From: Pollutimonas harenae
GTDB lineage: Bacteria; Pseudomonadota; Gammaproteobacteria; Burkholderiales; Burkholderiaceae_B
Assembly (NCBI RefSeq): GCF_004153685.1
Contig: NZ_SDQD01000002.1
Span: 186,001-250,000, forward strand
Length of the DNA: 64,000 nucleotides
Reading direction: 5' to 3'
How positions within the stretch are numbered: position 1 is the first letter of the stretch; each line of letters begins with the position of its first letter. The notes below the pieces were generated by a model. That model saw only the letters and a program-made list of their open reading frames with translations. It made no database searches and had not been told where the DNA came from. The position numbers and the translations under genes are program-made. Below, one piece after another: positions 58,426 to 64,000 of this stretch.

Positions 58426-59391
58426 ATGTCCAGACTCAAGCTGCCGTCCATATCGCCCTCTGAAATCACATCTGAAGCCGTCTGGCAATCCCGACGAACG
58501 TGGCTGCGGCACGCCGGCATGGGAATCGTAGCTGCCGGTGCGGGGTCGCTGGCGCCCGTTGCCTCGTCCTGGGCCCAGAGTGAACAGGCACTTCTGGCCG
58601 CCACACCCAACCCCGATTACCAGCTCATGGACAAGCCCACGTCCGAAAAAGATATCACCTCGTACAACAACTATTACGAATTCGGCACCGGCAAGAGCGA
58701 CCCCTTCGAGAATGCCCACAAACTGCAAACACGGCCCTGGACGGTCAGCGTCGAAGGCGAAGTCGCCCGGCCGCGCACTTTCGACATAGACGACCTGCTC
58801 AAGCTTGCGCCCATCGAAGAGCGCGTCTATCGGCTGCGTTGCGTCGAAGCCTGGTCCATGGTGATTCCCTGGAGCGGCTACTCGCTCTCGACGCTGCTCA
58901 AAGCCGTCGAGCCTACCAGCAAGGCGAAGTTCGTGGAGTTCACCACTGTCGTCCAGAAAGACAATATGCCGGGCGTGGGTAGTCGTATCATCGACTGGCC
59001 GTATGTAGAAGGCCTGCGTATTGATGAAGCCATGCACCCGCTGGCCATGCTTGTGTTGGGTGTGTATGGCAAACAATTGCCCAACCAGAACGGGGCGCCT
59101 TTGCGTCTGGTTGTGCCCTGGAAATACGGTTTCAAGTCCGGCAAGTCCATCGTCAAAATCCGCCTGCTTGAAAACATGCCTATGACCAGCTGGGTCAAGA
59201 TTGCGCCACAAGAATACGGCTTTTATGCCAACGTCAATCCTCAGGTGCCGCATCCGCGCTGGAGTCAGGCCACCGAAAGGCGGATAGGCGACGGCTTTTT
59301 TGCGCCGCGCGTCGATACCCTGATGTACAACGGCTATGCTGAGCAAGTTGCCTCTCTGTACGAGGGCATGGACTTGCGAAAGAACTATTGA
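58426..59391 (+). CDS. msrP: Periplasmic methionine sulfoxide reductase, catalytic subunit MsrP
   Basis: A 321-residue molybdoenzyme of the sulfite-oxidase fold. A Tat signal ([20 protein letters not shown], cleavage after about SSWA50) takes it folded across the membrane. The molybdenum-ligating Cys is Cys139 in [15 protein letters not shown]. It reduces methionine sulfoxide in periplasmic proteins, fed by MsrQ. No ribosome binding site is apparent at the ATG. The gene is followed by msrQ three bases after the stop region. Confidence 0.95.
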   Translation: MSRLKLPSISPSEITSEAVWQSRRTWLRHAGMGIVAAGAGSLAPVASSWAQSEQALLAATPNPDYQLMDKPTSEKDITSYNNYYEFGTGKSDPFENAHKLQTRPWTVSVEGEVARPRTFDIDDLLKLAPIEERVYRLRCVEAWSMVIPWSGYSLSTLLKAVEPTSKAKFVEFTTVVQKDNMPGVGSRIIDWPYVEGLRIDEAMHPLAMLVLGVYGKQLPNQNGAPLRLVVPWKYGFKSGKSIVKIRLLENMPMTSWVKIAPQEYGFYANVNPQVPHPRWSQATERRIGDGFFAPRVDTLMYNGYAEQVASLYEGMDLRKNY

Positions 59392-59393
59392 GC

Positions 59394-60032
59394 ATGTCTG
59401 CACAACAAATCGGTGCGCCCGGTACACGCAACTGGACTGCGCGCGAAGTGGCGCGTGTCAAGCCGCTGGTCTTTCTGTTGGCCTTGTATCCCTTGGCGCG
59501 CTGGATATGGCTGGGTACCCATGACGGCCTGAGCGCCAATCCGCCTGAGTTCCTGATCCGTTCTTCCGGCATATGGGCACTGGTGCTACTGGGGTTGACC
59601 TTGTGCGTGACCCCCTTGCGCCGGCTGCTCCGACAGCCCGCCCTGGTGCGCTTGCGCCGCATGCTGGGTTTGTTTGCCTTTTTTTACACCTGCCTGCATG
59701 TGCTGGGCTGGGCGTATTGGGAGCGCGGCTGGACTTTGACATCGATGTGGGCTGACATCGTTCAGCGTACCTTCATCCTGGTTGGGGTGCTTGCCTTTGT
59801 GCCCATGGTTGCGCTAGCCATAACCTCGACGCGAGGATGGATACACCGCCTGGGTCGGGGCTGGCAGCAATTGCACCGCAGTGTGTACATGATAGCCATA
59901 CTTTCGGTGTGGCATTTCTGGCTGGTGCGGGCGGGCAAAAATGATTTTGCCGAACCTTATCTGTATGGCGCCTTGCTGGCAGGGCTTTTGTTGATCCGGG
60001 TCTTTTATTTCTATCGGCGCCGCTCGGTTTAA
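59394..60032 (+). CDS. msrQ: Heme-binding membrane subunit MsrQ of the MsrPQ system
   Basis: The protein is 212 residues from ATG 59394 (MSAQQIGAPGTRNWTAREVA). About six hydrophobic helices carry conserved His residues suitable for heme b (FFYTCLHVLGWAYWERGW, LHRSVYMIAILSVWHFWLV). It transfers electrons from quinol or flavin to MsrP. Located directly after msrP, as usual. Confidence 0.94.
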   Translation: MSAQQIGAPGTRNWTAREVARVKPLVFLLALYPLARWIWLGTHDGLSANPPEFLIRSSGIWALVLLGLTLCVTPLRRLLRQPALVRLRRMLGLFAFFYTCLHVLGWAYWERGWTLTSMWADIVQRTFILVGVLAFVPMVALAITSTRGWIHRLGRGWQQLHRSVYMIAILSVWHFWLVRAGKNDFAEPYLYGALLAGLLLIRVFYFYRRRSV

Positions 60033-60074
60033 GAGACGCGACAGGCCTTGGGCGCCAGAAGCTGCCCCGCCAGC

Positions 60075-60890
60075 TTAACGCAGCGCTTTCATGATCGCCA
60101 AGGTTTGTGCGTCGGGCAGGCCGTCATATTGTGCCGGACGGTAGTGCATTTGAAAGGCGGCAATGACATTTTTGCTGGCTTTATCGAGCTCGCCACTGTG
60201 GGGCACGGTATAGCCCAGGCGACGCAGTTGCGCCTGTGTCCAGGCAATATCGGGCAGCCCCAGCGTCAGAAACTCCTGCTCATACTGCCTCGCCTTGTCT
60301 TCATCGTACCAGCGGCCTATGCCTTGGTCGGCCAGCTGTTTCCAGGGAAACAGTGGACCCGGATCGATCTTGCGCTGCGGGGCGATGTCGCTGTGACCGA
60401 CAATATTGTGCGGCTTGATTTGGTGGCGGCGAATGATGTCTTGCAGCAGGGTGGCTACCACCTGTATTTGCACGGGGTTATAGGGTTCCCATTGATCACC
60501 CTCGCGCCCCTGATTGACAATTTCAATGCCTATGGAGCCGCTGTTCATGTCGCTACGGTCAAACCATGCGCTTACGCCGGCATGCCAGGCCCGGCGGCTT
60601 TCATCGACCAGTTGATATACATGAGGGTGAGCCTCATTGGTGACCAGGTAGTGGCTGCTGACATTGCGCTCTGAGAGAATTCTCAGGGATGCCTCGTTAC
60701 TGGCCGAGGTGTAATGCAGTACCACGAACTCGACGCGACTGTTCTGGCTTTTGGCCTGAATGCTGCGATCTATGTCCAGTTCGCCCGGCCTATAGGTGCT
60801 GCAGGCCGACAGCAACAATATCATGGCGGCCAGTAAGAAGTGGCGCACGGTGCGCCGCGTGGGTGCCGAATAAAGTCGTGGATGTGACAC
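60075..60890 (-). CDS. Lipoprotein N-acetylmuramoyl-L-alanine amidase, AmiD-like
   Basis: A 271-residue protein with a lipoprotein signal ending LLSAC (lipid-modified Cys about residue 30), an Amidase_2 domain and a C-terminal peptidoglycan-binding domain (about 205-271, AQLRRLGYTVPHSGELDKAS). Zinc ligands are in VVLHYTSASN and IVGHSDIAPQRKIDPGPLF. It cleaves the amide between MurNAc and the peptide, probably from the outer membrane in cell-wall recycling. First base shared with the methyltransferase stop. Confidence 0.93.
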   Translation of the reverse strand: MSHPRLYSAPTRRTVRHFLLAAMILLLSACSTYRPGELDIDRSIQAKSQNSRVEFVVLHYTSASNEASLRILSERNVSSHYLVTNEAHPHVYQLVDESRRAWHAGVSAWFDRSDMNSGSIGIEIVNQGREGDQWEPYNPVQIQVVATLLQDIIRRHQIKPHNIVGHSDIAPQRKIDPGPLFPWKQLADQGIGRWYDEDKARQYEQEFLTLGLPDIAWTQAQLRRLGYTVPHSGELDKASKNVIAAFQMHYRPAQYDGLPDAQTLAIMKALR

Positions 60891-61609
60891 TATCGACCCG
60901 CCAGATAAAGAAAAATGGTGGGTTTCTTGGACAGGTCAGGCGCAGGCAGCGTTTTCCAGTGGCTGGTGGTGTGCGTCTGTATCCACTCATCCGGGGTGGT
61001 GAGGGAGCTGGCTACACATAAGCGGGTGTTGCCTTTCAGGGCTTGTTTGAGCGTGTCGAACATGGCGCCGTTGCGGTAGGGCGTCTCGATCAGAATCTGG
61101 GTCTGATGTTGTTTTTGTGATGCTGCTTCCCAGGCCTTGAGTTGTTTGGCCCGTTCGTTGGCATCGACCGGGGCATAGCCGTGGAAGGCAAAACGTTGTC
61201 CGTCCAGTCCGCTGGCCATGAGGCTGAGCAGAATGGACGATGGACCTACCCAGGGAATCACCCGTAAGCCCATCTGGTGGGCTTGGGCCACAACCTTGGC
61301 CCCCGGGTCGGCGACAGCAGGACACCCAGCCTCGGAGACGAGTCCGATGTCGCCACAGTCAAGCAAGGGACTGAGCCAGGTTTTAATCTGCTGGGCATCG
61401 ACTTTATCAGTCAGTGTATGGATGGTGATTTCCTGCAGTGGCCGTGTTGTGCCTATGAGTTTCAGGAATGCTCTTGCTGTTTTTGCGTTCTCGGCAATGT
61501 ACGTGGAAAGCTGTGATGCCAGCTCGTGAGTGGCTTGCGGTAACCAGTTGCCAGGCGCTGACTCACCCAGAGAGACGGGGATCAAATGCAAAGTGCCGGT
61601 GGGTTTCAA
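60890..61609 (-). CDS. SAM-dependent methyltransferase of the RsmI/tetrapyrrole methylase family
   Basis: A 239-residue protein starting GTLHLIPVSLGESAPGNWLP. It has the RsmI-like signature GDIGLVSEAGCPAVADPGAK, VIPWVGPSSILLSLMASGLD and LIETPYRNGAMFDTLKQALK. RsmI methylates C1402 of 16S rRNA; this gene looks like a second, more divergent member, often found beside maf in betaproteobacteria, whose target is uncertain. It overlaps maf by four bases and the amidase by one. Confidence 0.88.
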   Translation of the reverse strand: MKPTGTLHLIPVSLGESAPGNWLPQATHELASQLSTYIAENAKTARAFLKLIGTTRPLQEITIHTLTDKVDAQQIKTWLSPLLDCGDIGLVSEAGCPAVADPGAKVVAQAHQMGLRVIPWVGPSSILLSLMASGLDGQRFAFHGYAPVDANERAKQLKAWEAASQKQHQTQILIETPYRNGAMFDTLKQALKGNTRLCVASSLTTPDEWIQTHTTSHWKTLPAPDLSKKPTIFLYLAGR

Positions 61610-62184
61610 GAGTGCTCCAAAGGGTTGAGTCCGAATGATCGCAGCATGCGGGATAGCGTGATCAGCGGCAAGCCGATGATGGCGGTGGGGTCGTCTGACT
61701 GCATGCTATCCATGAGCGCAATGCCCAGTCCTTCGGCTTTTGCGCTGCCAGCAGTATCGTAAGGCTGTTCACGCAGCAGGTAGGCGGTGATTTCCTGTGT
61801 GCTCAGTTGGCGGAAGTTGCAGCGAGTGATGACATCTGCCACTTCGTGGCGGTGACCGTCGCTGACGCATAAGGCGCTATGAAATTCTACAGTTTGTCCG
61901 CTCAGTAGTTCAAGCTGTGCCTGGGCGCGCTCGAAGTTACCTGGCTTACCTATAGGCTGGCCGTTTATGGTGGCGACCTGGTCCGAGCCGATAAGCAGGG
62001 CGCCCGAGTGGTCGAGGCCAACAGCCTGTGCTTTGGCCACAGACAGTCTGAGTGCGAGGTCGGCCGGAGCCTCGCCCGGCAGGGGGCTTTCGTCTATATT
62101 GGGCGCAACAGAGGTAAAGGGGATGCCCAGACGCGTGAGTAATTCCCGGCGATAGGGTGAACTTGAGGCTAAGATGAGACGCAT
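61606..62184 (-). CDS. maf: Maf-family nucleoside triphosphate pyrophosphatase
   Basis: A 192-residue house-cleaning enzyme. The start LILASSSPYRRELLTRLGIP, the ALRLSVAKAQAV helix, LIGSDQVATINGQPIGKPGN and AGSAKAEGLGIALMDSMQSD are Maf motifs. The set resembles YceF (7-methyl-GTP pyrophosphatase) more than YhdE. First gene of maf-methyltransferase-amidase, divergent from yceD. Confidence 0.94.
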   Translation of the reverse strand: MRLILASSSPYRRELLTRLGIPFTSVAPNIDESPLPGEAPADLALRLSVAKAQAVGLDHSGALLIGSDQVATINGQPIGKPGNFERAQAQLELLSGQTVEFHSALCVSDGHRHEVADVITRCNFRQLSTQEITAYLLREQPYDTAGSAKAEGLGIALMDSMQSDDPTAIIGLPLITLSRMLRSFGLNPLEHS

Positions 62185-62207
62185 AAGCGGTTTTTACCTG
62201 GTTTGGT

Positions 62208-62237
62208 TTGACTGTAAATGCCTGAGCACGTTATTAT
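62208..62237 (+). promoter_or_regulatory. Sigma-70 promoter for yceD-rpmF-plsX
   Basis: TTGACT (62208-62213) and TATTAT (62232-62237) each match consensus at five of six positions, 18 bases apart. Transcription would start near 62244, which rules out the ATG at 62241 and supports the yceD start at 62277. Confidence 0.6.
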
Positions 62238-62276
62238 CTAATGTTTTCTTTGTGCTTGAAGCCTTTAGGTGTAGGG

Positions 62277-62789
62277 ATGCAATACATTGATGCCTACGAA
62301 CTAGCCCGTTTGGGTGATACGGTTCGCGGTACCGCGCCTATAGTACAGTTTGCGCGGCTTCTTGATGGGCTGCCGGAGCAGGGCGATGCGCAGGCCGAAT
62401 GGGCTGTAACGGGCGAAAAAGACGCGCACGGACAGTATTTTCTGCGGATTGCAGTGCGGGCTTGTCCGGTACTTGAGTGCCAGCGCTGCATGCAGGCTTT
62501 TTCGTTTCAGATGGAAACGGAAAATCGTGTGCAGTTGGTCAGATCCGAGGCCGATCTTGAGCTCGAAGACGATCATCAGGCTGATACCGATGAAGTCATC
62601 GAGCGCATAGTCGGGTCGGCGCGCCTCGATGTGTCGGGGCTGGTTGAAGATGAAATCATCCTTAGCCTGCCTTATGTGCCCAAGCATGATGTTTGCCCGT
62701 CCTTACCGACGCAGCTTGCAGACGAACCGGTTGTCGATACGGACAAGCCGTCGCCTTTTGCAGTCTTGAGCCAGCTCAAGAAAAATTGA
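62277..62789 (+). CDS. YceD/DUF177 family protein
   Basis: The protein is 170 residues from ATG 62277 with AGGTG upstream. It has the family's Cys-containing core (CPVLECQRCMQAFSFQMETE), the acidic LELEDDHQADTDEVIERIVG stretch, VSGLVEDEIILSLPYVPKHD and a last Cys in CPSLP. Homologues are linked to 23S rRNA metabolism and always precede rpmF. Exact activity is not established. Confidence 0.93.
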   Translation: MQYIDAYELARLGDTVRGTAPIVQFARLLDGLPEQGDAQAEWAVTGEKDAHGQYFLRIAVRACPVLECQRCMQAFSFQMETENRVQLVRSEADLELEDDHQADTDEVIERIVGSARLDVSGLVEDEIILSLPYVPKHDVCPSLPTQLADEPVVDTDKPSPFAVLSQLKKN

Positions 62790-62870
62790 ATTTTCGTATC
62801 AACTTGATTATTAACGCACTTAACTTGCGGGATCATCGCGTACAATAGCGACCCGTTTTCAGGAGTCATC

Positions 62871-63053
62871 ATGGCCGTTCAGCAAAACAAAAAGAGCCCG
62901 TCTAAACGCGGTATGCATCGTTCGCACGATTTCGTTTCGGCGCCCGCCACGGCAGTCGAGCCCACCACCGGCGAGCTGCACCTGCGCCACCACATCAGCC
63001 CTAACGGTATCTACCGTGGCCGTAAAGTGCTCAAAACCAAAAACGACGAATAA
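62871..63053 (+). CDS. rpmF: 50S ribosomal protein L32
   Basis: A 60-residue basic protein beginning [20 protein letters not shown], the standard L32 start; CAGGAG precedes the ATG. The zinc-binding cysteines of some L32 forms are absent, as in most proteobacteria. It sits between yceD and plsX, the conserved order. A possible -10 (TACAAT) upstream suggests an additional promoter. Confidence 0.98.
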   Translation: MAVQQNKKSPSKRGMHRSHDFVSAPATAVEPTTGELHLRHHISPNGIYRGRKVLKTKNDE

Positions 63054-63099
63054 TTGTCAGTTTTTGCACTAGTGCAATAGCACGGCACCTACGCGTTTG

Positions 63100-64000
63100 A
63101 TGTCGAAAACCGATATTCGAATTGCCATAGACTGCATGGGGGGCGACTTCGGCTTGCCGGTCACCATTCCTGCAGCATGTCGATTCGTCAAGCAGTATCC
63201 CGACACCCGGTTCCTGCTGGTGGGCGATGCGATGGCCATCGAGGCTCATCTGCGTGATGCCGGCAGTCCAGGTAAAGATTGGTACGAGATCCTGCCCGCT
63301 TCCGAAGTCGTCCTTATGGATGACTCCGTCGAAGTGGCGTTGCGGCGCAAGAAAGATTCCTCCATGCGTGTGGCGGTTCAGGCTGTCAAGGATGGCCGTG
63401 CTGACGCCTGTATCTCGGCGGGCAATACTGGCGCCTGGATGGCGATCTCGCGCTATGTGCTCAAAACACTGGACGGCATCGACCGGCCGGCCATTGCCAC
63501 TTCTATTCCCAACCAGAAGGGTGGTGCCACGACGGTCCTCGACCTTGGGGCCAATGTCGATTGTTCGGCCGAGCACTTGTTGCAGTTCGCCATTATGGGT
63601 TCGGCCCTGGTGTCCACTGTCGACCTGCGTCAGCAACCTTCTGTTGGCTTGCTCAATATTGGTGAAGAAGTCATCAAAGGCAACGAAGTCGTCAAGCAGG
63701 CGGCCGAGTTGTTGCGTACCAGTGGACTCAATTTCTACGGCAATGTAGAGGGCGACGACATCTTCAAGGGTACGGTAGACGTAGTTGTTTGCGATGGTTT
63801 CGTGGGCAATGTCGTGCTGAAATCCGTAGAAGGCCTGGCCAAGCTGATTGCCACCATGATGCGTGCCGAGTTCAAGCGTGACGTACTGTCGCTTGCCGCA
63901 GGTGCTCTGGCCAAGCCGGTATTGAACCGGCTGCGCGATCGGGTCGATAACCGCCGCTACAACGGTGCCACCTTGCTGGGCTTGCGGGGTATTGTTGTCA
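63100..64000 (+). CDS. plsX: Phosphate acyltransferase PlsX, 5' part (continues past the window)
   Basis: About 300 residues are visible from ATG 63100 ([20 protein letters not shown]). PlsX turns acyl-ACP into acyl-phosphate for phospholipid synthesis. Family marks are [52 protein letters not shown] and [13 protein letters not shown] at the edge. The frame is still open at base 64000. Follows rpmF by 46 bases. Confidence 0.97.
   Translation, partial: MSKTDIRIAIDCMGGDFGLPVTIPAACRFVKQYPDTRFLLVGDAMAIEAHLRDAGSPGKDWYEILPASEVVLMDDSVEVALRRKKDSSMRVAVQAVKDGRADACISAGNTGAWMAISRYVLKTLDGIDRPAIATSIPNQKGGATTVLDLGANVDCSAEHLLQFAIMGSALVSTVDLRQQPSVGLLNIGEEVIKGNEVVKQAAELLRTSGLNFYGNVEGDDIFKGTVDVVVCDGFVGNVVLKSVEGLAKLIATMMRAEFKRDVLSLAAGALAKPVLNRLRDRVDNRRYNGATLLGLRGIVV

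Noticed and set aside
58393-59427. Minus-strand open frame of 344 codons opposite msrP
   Set aside because: msrP has clear Tat and molybdenum motifs on the plus strand; the antisense frame has no recognisable features.

Overview
The window is a chromosomal stretch of a betaproteobacterium in the order Burkholderiales, most likely family Alcaligenaceae (the Bordetella/Pusillimonas neighbourhood). This is inferred from moderately GC-rich coding DNA, an OmpR-type pair resembling Bordetella RisA/RisS, a TsaB-RimI fusion, an RsxB ferredoxin next to nth, an intracellular PHB depolymerase with a cysteine nucleophile, abundant Liv-type transporters, and the order yceD-rpmF-plsX. No rRNA, tRNA, insertion sequence, prophage or CRISPR array was seen. 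Genes are densely packed and most are housekeeping.

Layout. 1-4467: end of the nuo operon (nuoL tail, nuoM, nuoN) and a DUF2818 membrane protein whose 3' end overlaps a convergent MscS-type channel gene (4382-6880). 7025-7876: serB. 7877-11209: a compact accessory block filling the gap between serB and mfd, with an XRE/MmyB-like regulator, two SnoaL-like proteins (one truncated), a DUF1330 protein, an ArsR-type regulator and an alpha/beta hydrolase with an Asp nucleophile. 11210-15983: mfd, then ispD-ispF divergently. 16011-18753: response regulator, sensor kinase and peroxiredoxin on the minus strand. 18997-22441: tsaB-rimI, uracil-DNA glycosylase, lplT. 22686-29368: smc-zipA-ligA. 29570-31621: msrB-yciB-bolA-PPIase operon on the minus strand.

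32026-41906: two complete branched-chain-amino-acid-type (Liv) ABC transporter clusters that converge on a strong terminator at 37142-37177. The first carries a LivM-LivG fusion. The second has a LivF with Arg in place of the Walker A Lys. In both, a stem-loop follows the binding-protein gene. 42006-45216 (minus): nth, rsxB, phaZ, fdxA. 45434-49930: pncB, ridA, a flavodoxin-like gene, relA. 50057-53089: trpB-trpA-accD, closed by a textbook terminator.

53236-56190: rne with a long structured leader, divergent from rluC and a HAD phosphatase (56675-58293). 58426-60032: msrP-msrQ periplasmic methionine sulfoxide repair. 60075-62184 (minus): maf, an RsmI-like methyltransferase and an AmiD-like amidase. 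62277 to the edge: yceD-rpmF-plsX, the start of the fatty acid/phospholipid gene cluster.

The part that least resembles conserved backbone is 7877-11209. I did not find convincing evidence of a wholly new system. The best leads are this cassette with its 23-bp palindromic operator, the Asp-type hydrolase, the Arg-Walker-A LivF, and several compact expression arrangements (convergent gene overlap, overlapping promoter and start codon, a terminator abutting a start codon).
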